DNA from: Bugula neritina | Lineage: Eukaryota; Bryozoa; Gymnolaemata; Cheilostomatida; Bugulidae | Assembly (NCBI GenBank): GCA_964035545.1 | Contig: OZ037770.1 | Coordinates: 1,256,501-1,320,500 of the forward strand | Direction of reading: 5' to 3' | DNA length: 64,000 bases | Shown here: one piece after another, positions 1 through 11,683 of the stretch | How positions within the stretch are numbered: position 1 is the first letter of the stretch | Layout of the letters: every line of letters begins with the position of its first letter | Position numbers and translations under genes: made by a program | The notes under the pieces: generated by a model | What the model was told of the DNA's origin: nothing | The model's input: the letters and a program-made list of their open reading frames with translations, nothing else | The model's database searches: none

Positions 1-3000
1 GGGGGAGATAATCTAGTGGGATATGATAGATCGAGACTTGCTAGCAGACAGCTACTTCCTGCTTCTAAAAAGTGAGTTAGTCCTTGATTGAGCTTATAGG
101 CTGGCAAACCATTTATACCTCTTGTAATTTAATCGGTTTTACGAAATAATTTTGCCCCCACTGGGACTTGAACCCAAGACCTCTGGCTTGCAGTTGCACC
201 ATAGGAACTATACAGGGACCCAACACCACAAGTTTGGAATTTATGTAGTAAAATATATGTTTACTCGATCTATTGTAAAAGATGATATATGTTTACTCAG
301 AAGCACATATTTTCTATATAAAAGAGGATATAGCTTAAAGAAGAACATTGTAACGCTTTTGATGATTGGCTGACCCAGCTAAACCTAGTAACTGCTAATT
401 GCCTATTACAACTCTAAGTTGTTTTCCAGTTTTGACTCCAAGGAACAGGCAGAACTCTGTGCATGGAGTAGTAGAACCGAACTGCCAGGGTTTGGTGAGG
501 CTGATGAGGACACTTTCAGTAAGAATATTATTCTACAATCAACTTATTTTAATAAAGAATAGTTGCTAACCATTAGCGATTACATGCTGGTATCATTTTG
601 ATTACTAGCAGACTGATATAGTTATGTTGACATGGCAGGTGGTCAATGTTTCAACTTCAACAGCTGAGTTCAAGTTCTAATGGCAAAATCTAAGAAATCC
701 AATAATTTAAAGTCATAACTAGTAACATTGTTAAATATGCTACTCGGCAAAGTTCTTCCGTTGATATCAATTGAGATAGGATCGATGTTTACCTAACTTT
801 TGTTTTAATTTTGAAAATACCTTATTTGGGCTCTCTAAGCGCATATGTATACAATGTCATGAGAAGGCCCTGGCAACTAGACATAGTAGAACAAGTTTAT
901 TTAGGTCAAGGAGGGGAAATTGCACAGAGCTGTTTCATCGAATTTTATTTTGAATTTATCAGATATTATGGATTGGTCTGTCATGATTAGAGAGCACAAT
1001 GCCAACTCACAGAAGAGAGCCAGAAGTGTTCCGGTACCAAACCTGAGACTCCAGACAACTCTGGCTGAGAGGTGCAGCAACATGGAGTCAGATTCTCTAT
1101 CAACTGAGGAACCATACAACTTCCTCTCTCAGTATCTGTGGAATCTTAAGCTAATACTGTCTCGCAGTAAAGCCTGTACGTGGGTTTGATTGGTCACTAG
1201 TAGTCACCGTAGAAGAAGCTGGAATAGTAACTGCATGTAGTAATAACTGTAGTATGAACTGTAGTAGCAACTGTAGTAGCAACTGTAGTAGTAACTGTCA
1301 TATTAAATGTAGTCGTAACTGTAGTAGCAAGTACTGTTTTAGTAACTGTTTTAGTAACTGTAGTAGTAACTGTAGCGGTAAATTGTATATAGTAGCAACT
1401 GTAGTAGCGTTGGTGTTATGTAGATGTTGGCAGTGAGCAAATATGGTAAACAGCTGCAACACAAAGGCCGGTTTTCAGTAGTTATATAGATTATCTAAAA
1501 ATAACAGTGAATATGGAGTGAGTCAACATGATTCCACGTGAATCTTCATTGCATTATCTCTTAAGTTTATCAGCAAGGTAATAATAACTGTGTCGATTTT
1601 AGTGAGTGCCACCTTCGGAACTTCAAGAAACTCCTTCAAAGGATATAACTACCAGTTTCCATACACTAGACAAATAGTGGGGGGATCTTTAAGTGCCCCT
1701 ACCACACAGAGCTCATACTCAAGGAAGCAGGCTATTCGGGCTCACAACAAACGTTAGTATGAGTCACCCATCAGCTAAATCTCGAAACAGTGATTGGCAT
1801 CTTTTTTCTTTTATATTACAATCAGTACCCAGGAGCCTGTTTTCATATTCTATTATGGCTAAGTTTGGTTGTAATCATCTTTCATTAACCAGTGGCCTTG
1901 AAATGGTTTAGGTTCCTATGTTCAGTGCAATAGCCTTGTTTCTAGTTTTGTAGACCATTCAGTGTACATGTATACTTATATAGAAAATAGGAAATTACAT
2001 GCTATATTATTACGTTTGTATCCAAAACCTGTCATAGTTGATTTATAAAATATTCTGAATAGTAATGATTTCAACAGCTATAAAGGCTACGATCTATTAT
2101 TTAAAACTTTTTCAACCTATTGTGCAATATTCAAACAGATTTTTTGATGCATATTGCAACTTATTGTAATTTTTCAATAGTACATGAAGCAGCACAAAGT
2201 TGGCGGTCATTGAGTGGGTTTGGAATTTACACAACTGTAGAGTGCATACAAACATGCACTCATTAACCCCCAAATCTGTGCTGCTTCTAGTAATTTCCTT
2301 GTAATTGAACCATTTTCTAGATAGAGTAAATGGATCTGTGAATTCTACGTCAGAAATTCCTTGCAAGAACTATGGCAAACTTCACAGACATAAATCATAC
2401 AACGATCTCCAAGACTGTTACCATAGAGCTAAACTAGACAATCAGCAGAGATCGTGGAGAGAAATTGGTGCTACTAGGACTATAAATAATAGAAATGATT
2501 CAAAAGTAGACAACTCCCTGCCGATGACCAAATACAACTCCTACCTCAGTGAATACAGGCTAAGTCCCAACAGTAGAGATAGCCTAGTAACAGTCAGTTT
2601 AGAAACCAGCCCTAGATCCAACCAAGAACAATGTGGTCTCGAGAAGGGCGTCAGACAACCTGTCCCTCAAGCGTTGAGTGTTTCACAAGATGATTTTCAG
2701 ACTAAGGAGCACACGACAATGCAGGAGTATATTGAGAAGTATTATCGCCCGCCAAGCAAGATGGCGGTGAACAATCAGAGACGCACACTTCCTGTGATAG
2801 CTGAGAGAAATAACAGACTCGTTGAAAATATCATCAACTATAGACATTCCACTACAAGAGAGAGGGAGACAACTCACAAAAACAGGTGATGGGTTTTCCC
2901 AATATTTACATAGCTATTGTTAGTTTAGGGCTGTTGTTGTTTTAGGGTTTACTTTTCTGTTCCATTCATAATTATAATACACTTTTAATCTTACTAACAC

Positions 3001-3551
3001 TTGAAAGTTTTATGGTGTTTGTGTTGATTATCCAACAATTATTATTGAATTATTTTCTAACTTTTTATACTAGTAGACCATAGTGATTTATGTTTAAACC
3101 GAATATATGCAGCTTTCCACTTTTCAAAAGATATAATTTTTAAATTTTCAGTCTAACTATTGCAAAGATTTTAGTAGGTGAAAATTGCTTTAAAAAAATA
3201 ATTTTTTTTCTAGCCTAAAGCCTTATCCAAAATGCTCAATTGCCAATAGAATTTCTGTTGGAACAAGATTATAATTTTCTAGACTTATCCTCCCTGCAGC
3301 CACATTCAATAGAATGCTTTTGGTTTTACAGATATCTTCAGCTCACTGCAATGGATATCAGGAGGACAACGGCTCAACTTCTAAAGAGCTCATTGCACAA
3401 ACCCTACAGAGCAGACTCAGCGTGCCTGTCTTTAGCAGACCCTGAATCTATAGGGGACAGTGTCACAGCCAACCTCACTATGACTCAATTAATGGCACCT
3501 AAGGCTACACAACAGGTCGTAGCATCTAAAGCCTCAGCTCCCAACAGCTGA
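1..3551 (+). CDS. Unrecognised protein, 3' part of a multi-exon gene
   Basis: Exons read as 1-71, 430-518, about 905-1166, 1603-1752, 2321-2885 and 3332-3551 (TGA stop), all with AG/GT borders. Codon phase is continuous through the last four exons and between the first two. The join 518 to 905 does not keep phase without an extra small exon or another acceptor, so that link is unresolved. The protein is hydrophilic, rich in Ser, Asn, Arg and Gln, with no membrane segment and no domain I can name. The largest exon encodes about 188 residues, including MQEYIEKYYRPPSK near its end. The gene begins left of the window. Its 3' end converges on WDR33, with the two stop codons about 430 bases apart. 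The start of the protein is not visible and I assign no function. Confidence 0.6.
142..208 (-). repeat. tRNA-derived SINE fragment (Gln-like family)
   Basis: On the minus strand this carries the box B region GGGTTCAAGTCCC and the tail GTGGGGGCAAAATTATTT, matching the copy at 54432 almost base for base. It is truncated on its 5' side, lacking most of box A. It lies in an intron of the left-edge gene. Confidence 0.65.
1250..1425 (+). repeat. Degenerate AACTGTAGTAGT tandem repeat in intron
   Basis: About a dozen imperfect 12-15 base units of the form AACTGTAGTAGC run through the intron between the exons ending near 1166 and starting at 1603. The open frame across it (Cys/Ser/Asn repeats) is a by-product of the period. 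Confidence 0.7.
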
Positions 3552-3601
3552 CATGAACCTTTTTTGTACTGAGGCTAATGTTTATCAACCAGTTTTAGTT
3601 A

Positions 3602-3607
3602 AATAAA
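3602..3607 (+). other. Polyadenylation signal of the left-edge gene
   Basis: AATAAA lies 51 bases after the TGA stop at 3551 and is followed by further A-rich sequence. It is the only canonical signal close to the stop. Confidence 0.6.
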
Positions 3608-3982
3608 ATAAAATGAGCATGTAATCACTCTTCACTTATTTCGTTTGTTGCATAAAAATAATTTGTTCAAGAATTTATGCTGTTGCAATTTGCAGTGAAA
3701 ACTATTTACAGTCTTTCAGTGGAAGAATTATCGATTGCATCAAGTTTCAACTAGAATAATGTCATACCCCTACAACTTTAATGAACTTGAATAAAAAATG
3801 TATGCTTGCAATAAGACAGGTAACAATTGCCTGTATATTTCACAGTAGTGTAATTTGGAGTTATAAGAACATGTTATGTTGTGATATTTACATGTATTTA
3901 CACTTCAACAAAGACACGCAATCAGCATTGAGTGACAATAAAATAATAAAATCTATGATTACAGCATGCTTATAACACATGA

Positions 3983-6900
3983 TTAATACGGGCCGGGCCG
4001 TCTTGGCCCGTTATAGGGACCAGAATTTCTTGGTCCATTGTATGGGCCTGGTCCTCTTGGCCCATTATATGGTCCACCTCCTCTTGGGCCATTGTAAGGC
4101 CCAGAACTTCTGGGCCCATTGTAAGGTCGAGGACCATTAAAAGGTCCAGAATGTCTAGAACCACTTCCATTAAAGTTCATCGAATTGGATCCAAAATTTC
4201 TAGGGCCATTAAATCCGGAGCCCCTAAAGTCCGACCTGGGCCCGTTGAAATTATTACTAGTTCTAAAGTCTTGGTCTGCCCACTGGTCCGAGTCTGAAGG
4301 GTCACCCAGTAGAGAGGGGCCACTTCGGCCCAACTGGTGAGAGTCTGACTCCCCGGGGTGATCTCCGAGCAGAGATGGTCCCGGCGGTCCTTCTCTTGAG
4401 CCTGAAACACCGAAACATCAGAGTTAAGCAGACCAACTAGATAAATACAACTCCTTACAGAACTGCTAAATAGAGCACTTGAAGAGCATAAAGGTAGATT
4501 AAAACTTTCTTTTTCACACAATATAAAAATAAAAACTTAAGAAGAAACTTCACAACCGGCCAATGAAGTAACATATGCTACAGCAGACGTTAGAAAATGC
4601 AGTTACCTTGAGGTCGGGATGGAGGGTCTATTTTGCCCTCCCAGGCAGCTGCGAAGGACTGATCTATCTTCTTGGTGTAGGTGTACCTGCCCCTCTTCTC
4701 ATTGAGGAACACCTCGGAGTTCATGTCTCTCCCGTCCATATCCAGTCCCGGGATTCCGTCTTTGCTGTTGGCTATAAGTGAGAACAGAGTGCATAGTAAC
4801 TAGTAGCAGTGAGTAGGACTAGCAGTGAGTAGTACTAGCAGTGAGTAGTACTAGCAGTGAGTAAGACTAGCAGTGAGTAGTACTAATAGTGAGTAGTACT
4901 AGCAGTGAGTAGTACTAGTAGTGAGTAGTACTACTCACTACTAGCAGTGAGTAGTGACTAGGACTAGCAATGAGTTGTACCAACAGTTAGTTATACTAGG
5001 ATTATTTTGTAACTGAAAATTGTAAACAGCAAACGGTTAATAGTGGAAATTACTAGCTAGTTGTATTAGTATTTAATAGTTAGAAGTGAAAGTGATCAAT
5101 TAATAGTGCTTCCAAGCTTCACGTCATTCGAATGAAGATTTCATTAGATGTTTGGAAACAAATGCATCGAATGAAACTCCCAACCATAAGCTCATACAAA
5201 CCGCAATCACAAATTCATCCATATGGGCATCAATGTGCTTAGTGCGAAACAATGGAAACACAGTGAGTAGTGAATAGTATTTATGAGTGAATAGTGTGAG
5301 TGAGTAGTGAGGGTGAGTAGTGTGAGTGAGTAGTGAGATTGAGTAGTGAGAGTAAGTAGTGTGAGTGATTATATAGTTAGACTGAGTACCTTGCTTTATC
5401 TGCTGCAGCTGCTCCTCGTCTATCCCCATACCCGGCAGCAGAGTGGACGTGGAACTCATGCTAAAGGAAGAGGAAGTAGCCGAGCCGACACTCAAGTTCT
5501 GCTGCGAGTGTGGGTCGTCCATCTCGTCCTCCACAGGAAGTAGATTCAGGTTGTACCTGTCCTTCATCGAGTCTCCCGGCTTGTTGCGGGCCCAGAACTT
5601 AGTAGAGTGATCGTTACTACCTGAGAATACAGTGGATATGTCAAGAGAGCACCTGCTCACCTCTGACATACAGACAGAGCACCTGCTGATCTGTGACATA
5701 CAGACAGAGCACATAGTCACCTATGACATACAGACAGGGCACCTGCTCATCGCTTGTGACATATGTCAACAGAGCACCTGCTGATCTGTGACAAGTGTCA
5801 ACAGAGCACCTGCTAACTCTGTCATATAGAAACAGAGCACCTGCTCACCTGTGACTAGAATGTGTCCGAGAGGATGCCATGCCATACTCCATATAAAGCC
5901 CTCATGAGCCGTGTCATTCGATCCAACCTCTTTATCCGTACTATAGAAGAGAATGAAATGCATGAGAAAGCTACTCTGTATATATCACTCAAACCACCTG
6001 CTCTATGGTGTCAGATGATGACAGCAGTCAAGATAAAACTCCATAACTTAAGTTGTGTTTAGAAGAGCATAAAAAGACACCAGAGGGGAACACAACTCTG
6101 TGTGCACACAATCTTGAGTGAAAGCACTTGGTGTCTAAGTTGTAAGAGTAATTTCAAAATCTATGGCATTGAATCAATTTTTAGTTCAACATTAGCCTGA
6201 CAACTTACCCAACCGACCAGAACTTGACGGCACCGTCAGAGCCACCGCTAGCAAAGAAGTCTTCATAGATAGGGTGCCACGCCACAACTACCAGATAAAA
6301 TTAAAGTGTAGAATTAAAACAATGAAATAACTGCTTTTTGATGAATTGAAAATTTCAAGAGAGAAAAGAGACTGTGAATTAAGAAGGCAAACTAGCCTGT
6401 GAGCTTCAAAAACAATAAACTGTTTTCGTTACAATAAAACAAACACCACATGCTTAAGTTCCCCAAAAAGATAATCCCAAAACACGCAGCCTGTCTGGAG
6501 ATATTACATACTAGTAGCCTCTTTCTGGTGTCCTTTAAACGTCTGAAATTCACTTTTCATGTTTCTGATATCAAAGAGCTTCAGCAGGTGATCTCGAGAT
6601 GCCGTGAGAAACCAGTTTCCGTTTTTATTCCACTTCATTGACATGACTGTGCTCTTGTGGGCGTGGCTACAGCACAGAGTAAACATTAGCATGTGCTCTT
6701 GTGGGCGTGGCTACAGCATAGAGTAAACATTAGCATGTGCTATTGTGGGCGTGGCTACAGCATAGAGTAAACATTAGCATGTGCTATTGTGGGCATGGCT
6801 ACAGCATAGAGTAAACATTAGCATGTGCTATTGTGGGCGTGGCTACAGCATAGAGTAAACATTAGCATGTGCTCTTGTGGGCGTGGCTACAGCATAGAGT

Positions 6901-9900
6901 AAACATTAGCATGTGCTCTTGTGGGCGTGGCTACAGCATAGAGTAAACATAACCATGTGCTATTGTGGGCGTGGCTGTACCACACATCAGTATGTGAGGG
7001 CGGTGCCATAAAAGACACATGTGGGTGTGGCTGTAACTCACATGGTACTCAGACTATTGCCAGTTCTAGCATCCCACAATTTGATTGGCTGCTGACTGTC
7101 TTTGCTCCCCGAGACAATAATGGACTTCTGCGGGTGCCAGTCGACACATTTGACGTCTGCGCCATGACCTGAAGAGATCAGAGAAATTCTGATGTCTATT
7201 CTGAAACTTAGTCTCAGGATTTTCAGTTTGAATCAAACAAAGTTCATGTTAGTCAACGGGTGAAGTGTGTCCAAGATGTCTAGAGGGGGAAATAAGTAGG
7301 TCATTTTACTTAATTTAGTACACACTGGAAATCTCCAGTTTTTTAGCTATTTTTCACAATTTAGCTGCTAATTTATATGGTTTTTGCCCAAAACTAATAA
7401 AATATCAACAAATACACCTAATTTCTTTAGTTTTGCTTGATTTCCCAAGTTTTCCCAATTATTTAGCTAATTTTGATTTGTGGACATGGCAGAAACATCT
7501 AAGCCAAGTTTACTAGATGTGCTGACGACTCCTAATACTCCCTGAGTTATATTCACAATTATATCAGCCCAAATAGACTGATATAATTTGCTGGAAGATG
7601 AGACAAATCCCACCAGTCAAAGTAATAAGTAACTGCTAAGGTGGACATGACATTTCCTATGAAAATAATATATATCTCAAATTACATTAAAAAATTATAC
7701 TATATATGATGCAATGATTTAAAAAGATGGGGAGATTTCCGTCTATTAATCTACATGAATTCAAGCAGCAGCTAGAAATTAAAAACTTCTATGAAAAAAG
7801 AAACATATTAAACCATTATATTAAATGTAAAAATCTAAGGTGATCAACATGAACTTGGTCTATTAGGTCCCGTAGCATATTCTGTGACCCAGAAATGTGC
7901 TGCCGTGTTTTCCAAACCAATCAAATATTCCGCTGACACTGACCTTTGAGGACTCTCTCCTCGGAGCAGCGGATGAAGTCGAATATCCTGACGGAGCCGT
8001 CGTCTGAACAGGAAGCAAACTTGTGGTCTGTCGGGCAGAAACTCAGACCCCGAATGGCCTCTTTGTGAGCCTACAATGATGTCTAAACAGTGTACAATGA
8101 TATCTAAACAGTGTACAATGATATCTAAACAGTGTACAGTGATGTCTAAATCTAAACAGTGTACAATGATAGCTAAACAGTTTACAATGATGTCTATACA
8201 GTGTAAAATGATGTCTAGGGAAAAGAGTGTCACTTAAAAAAGTTTGAAGACTAGAGTTGTTAAATAAAAAATTATTAAAAAAAACTCAAAATGAGAACAT
8301 CTATTATTATATACCTTTGGAGAAAATAAAACAGATAAACTTATCGATTAGTTTAATTTAAAATTGAGATTATATTCCAACATAATATTTTAAACCTGCT
8401 AGTTCAATTTCTCTACAGACCTGCCAATCATATAAAACAGACCTGGAACATCTTAACGTTGTTCATGTTGCTCTGCCAATACTTGACGAAGCCGTTGTGG
8501 TCTCCTGTCATCATCCAGTTGTCATCATGGCTCCAGATCATAGAACGGATGGATGAGTCGTGAGCCTGCAGGTAAAAAATGAGGTACATCAGTTACCTGC
8601 GCACTACCAATACCACAGCAAAAACAGCACAGCGAGAAATTGTCTTACCTGTAAAATGGTTTCAAAGTTGAAGGTGAGGCCGTTCCACAAAGTAAACTCA
8701 CCGCTGGAAGCTCCAGTAACTAACCTTCGACCTTCAGGAGTCCACTGTAAGAAAATGGAAGCTTTACAAGGCACTGACTGTACAGAATACAGAAGCTAAT
8801 ATACCAGAAAAGAAATAGCAAATACCCACCAAATTATAATCACCAACTACTTCTATTGACCAGCAAAGCATCTTTTTATTCGTATTTATGAGTAATAAAT
8901 TGCTCTTTAGCCTAGTTTCAGTATTTATTTTTAGGTATAAAATTTAGGTTACTCAAATTATTATCATTTTTCTCGCTATGCGACATAGCCTCAAAGCAAA
9001 CATAATTTTTTTAAATAAAAACATGCAACAATTGAAAATTCCACTTTCTCCACAACACGCTTAGCACTAGTATTCTATACGCAGTGAGTTAGAGAGAACT
9101 CGTACCGCCACGCAGAAAATTGGACATCTGACTTTATTTGTGGATTGTCGGATAAACTTGGTGGTGACGCAGTTGATGGGGTTATTCCTCATAGCACTGG
9201 GCGTTGTCAGCTCCCCTAGATACAGTGTGTCCGGCAGCAGGGCGGGGCTCTCGTCAGCATCTCGGAGGTACAGCCGGTTCTGAGAATAGAGAGCTGAAAA
9301 CTTCAATTACTCAATACAATAGGCTAATGAAACTGTTAAGACTGTGCTGATAGGTTGAGTTTAGTATAGCTAGCCAATAGAAGAGCTCGTTGGTTGAAAC
9401 TAAACACATATAAGAACTCAGTTCTAAAGCCCTGTGCCATCTGCACTGCTTCACATACCCAACGAACACCAGATAGAGCTATATACCACACAATAGAGGA
9501 ATGTTAGGATGATTTCAGAAGTTTATCTAAAGGGAAAGAATAAAGCTCAAGTGGAAACCACATTGTGCCAACAACTCCCAATCAAATACTATATTGTAGT
9601 CTATAAATAAATGTTTCAAGGAGCCGTTCTTGTGAGAGCCTCCACCCCCCCCCCAACCCTTAGTTTTCAATTGGGCTACGGCTGTGCCTCTTGCAATGCT
9701 GGCAACAAGGCTGGAGAGATTTTACTGTCACAGTAAAAATTAGAATAGAATTCTCTTCTTGACATCACCTTGACCCCATGACTTTGTGTCACACCAGGTC
9801 TGTCCCCCTAACCACTGGAGAAAGACAGCTGTTGCATCGTGGGTAAATATACTACAGAGATTGAAAGAACTATATTGGAAAAAGAAATCCCCCACAAAGA

Positions 9901-11683
9901 GTAAATGCTTTCCATGTGAAATAATTTGTATAAATTTAAATTGAAGACTGAATGGTAGGTAGGTAGGTGGGTGTAGTAATGAAGCAAATGAGAAATATCT
10001 GAGTTCTCGATTAGAAATGTAGCAAGGTATGTTCTTTCATAAAATTTAACCTGCACCTCAAACTAAATTTCATCAGGAAAATTCAAGAACTTAGGCTAAC
10101 TAAAACTTAAGAAACTATAAGAGAAAATTCATTATGTCTAGTAGAAATACTGATTTCCTATTCATTTATATAATTATTTTCTAACAAGTTAAAGGTGTTT
10201 ACGGCATGCAATCATCATCTAGGACTGGCTTGAGAAGTTTAAGTGATAATAATTGGCTGAATGTTGAAACACATGAATTTAGCATAAATCCATGTGTGAC
10301 AGAGTATATTTGACCATACTAAGAATATTCCAACACAAATTAGCCAATGAGAAGACAAATCTAAGTTACTAAGAAGCGGCATACCGCTATTATTTAAGTT
10401 ACTAGAAATATTTATTCATTTCATTGAGTGCTGCCGTAGAGAGCAGACAAAACTTCAAGTCAGCCATATGTAAACTTGGTATTTATTCAGACGTAAATAT
10501 TTGGGCAAACATCTACTTTTATAAAGCAAGTCACAAAAAAACATTCATGAGATGATAAATTTTAATCTCTAGTAATAGAACCTGATAGGTGGGGGGGGAC
10601 AATTCCTGAGCTCTTGGATAAAACTTGACGTCAGAAACTAATGAGTCAGGTTGTGACTTGAAAGAAAATACAAACATCTAGATGGTATAATATAGGCCGA
10701 CTCTACATAAATGATGTATCTTCCACACCAAACAGCTTGGACAGCAGAATACTATTAAGAAAGCCCAACAAATCATATATATTCGTCACCTTTTAAGAAG
10801 TTCAAGACGCGGGGGGGGGGGGGGGGAAAGAGATTACAAAATGGATGCTACAGTTTAACCTCATCCTCAAGGTCAATCTAGGTATCATCGGAAGTTAGAT
10901 AGAGCATCATAAGACAACTACAGTTTGAAGCTATATACAGATATTAAAGTGACAAGCCTCAAACGTTACCTGCAGTGTTTTTAGTACGGTAGAGTTGTAG
11001 TCAACTGTTTTCCTGTGTGAACTTTTTTTAGCCTTGTTTCCTGATGAGAAGAAAGTTGAAAGACATTTAACAAATGAAACGGCAGCATACTTATAAGCTA
11101 GCTGCCCGAGAAAAAAAAGAGGTTTAGGTTTCCCGTAGGATCTGTTTCAATATTTCTTGTGCATGTTGATGATAGGAAGGTGAACAATATTGGTGGCATT
11201 CATGCAATCGAAGATATCATATATATTAAATGAATGTATTATTCAATTGCTTTGGATATAAATTATAAAAAATCGACAGAATTCAAGTAATCATCGTGCA
11301 AGCATACACAGCCTTCATAAAATATTTATATACAATTTGAAACTAACTGACAAACATTTGATAGGGACTTCAGTGTAAATACTTGCTTTATTGGAAAATA
11401 ATCATGGAATAAGATATTAAAAGAAGTGCAAGGGAGTGGCGGATACAGGAAAGCTACCTTGGTTGTAATTATTGATAGGGGTGTAGCCAGGTCGGTGCTC
11501 TGTCCAGGGTCGTGGCGCTCGCCCGTCCATGATTTGTCCTGAATACCCAGGAGGCCGAAACCGGGAATTTGGAGGAAAAGGACTGCGTTGAAATCTTGGT
11601 CTGTATGGGGCACCTTCAAACCTTGGTCGTTGAAGTGGGCGAGGGGGCGGTGCACCCGGAGATGGCATCATGGCGGCAGCCAT
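3983..11683 (-). CDS. WDR33: WDR33, pre-mRNA 3'-end processing WD40 protein
   Basis: WDR33 is a subunit of the cleavage and polyadenylation specificity factor that contacts the AAUAAA signal. Thirteen coding exons on the minus strand have consistent phase: 11458-11683, 10970-11040, 9106-9279, 8649-8744, 8443-8565, 7944-8070, 7042-7168, 6512-6666, 6209-6287, 5849-5940, 5390-5620, 4607-4771 and 3983-4401, giving about 694 residues. Residues about 85-145 carry the family signature [12 protein letters not shown] and [19 protein letters not shown]. Seven WD repeats follow to about residue 430, with [19 protein letters not shown] and WHPLGHIL recognisable. After the propeller come the conserved RYNLNLLP and IPGLDMD segments. 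The tail is a GPYNGPR repeat where the vertebrate protein has a collagen-like stretch, and the whole is about half the human length. The start is the ATG of [10 protein letters not shown], which is alanine/proline rich and differs from vertebrates. Several introns hold tandem repeats. Confidence 0.96.
4790..4975. repeat. GCAGTGAGTAGTACTA tandem repeat, WDR33 intron
   Basis: About ten imperfect 15-16 base units of AGCAGTGAGTAGTACT lie just upstream (in transcript sense) of the exon 12 acceptor of WDR33. A related GTGAGTAGTGAGAGT tract occupies about 5262-5370 next to the exon 11 donor. Confidence 0.8.
5640..5860 (-). repeat. Minisatellite containing copies of the WDR33 exon 10 donor
   Basis: Around seven units of about 30 bases share the core CAGAGCACCTGCT plus CTGTGACA (plus strand). 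The unit at 5841-5855 is the true exon 10 donor, which reads GTCACAG then GTGAGCAGGTGCTCTG in transcript sense. The unit near 5649 keeps an intact GTGAGC; others are mutated, for example to ATCAGC. Confidence 0.8.
6649..6990 (-). repeat. 44-bp minisatellite containing the WDR33 exon 8 acceptor
   Basis: About eight units with a 44-base period start near 6649, 6693, 6737, 6781, 6825, 6869, 6913 and 6957. The first unit includes the true exon 8 acceptor (CTGTAG) and the first 18 exon bases, so most intronic units repeat the acceptor followed by the codons for His-Ala-His-Lys-Ser. Confidence 0.88.
7299..7485. mobile_element. Half copy of the foldback MITE family
   Basis: Begins GTCATTTTACTTAATTTAG and ends near GATTTGTGGAC. 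It matches one arm of the complete foldback element at 21291-21668 over nearly its whole length. It sits in WDR33 intron 6. Confidence 0.75.
8071..8220 (-). repeat. 21-bp tandem repeat abutting WDR33 exon 6 acceptor
   Basis: About seven units of TACAATGATATCTAAACAGTG (20-21 bases) run directly up to the exon 6 acceptor. The acceptor itself reads CATCATTGTAG and is a variant of the unit. Confidence 0.8.
9650..9830 (-). repeat. Possible degenerate tRNA-derived SINE
   Basis: In minus-strand sense there is a box A-like CCAGTGGTTAGGGGG and a box B-like GGGGTCAAGGTG, then about 100 bases of non-tRNA sequence and a C10 run near 9645 on the plus strand. It lies in the long WDR33 intron 2. The match to tRNA promoters is loose. 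Confidence 0.35.

Noticed and set aside
5262..5370. Series of GTGAGT donor-like motifs
   Set aside because: They are on the strand opposite to WDR33 transcription and belong to a GTGAGTAGT simple repeat.
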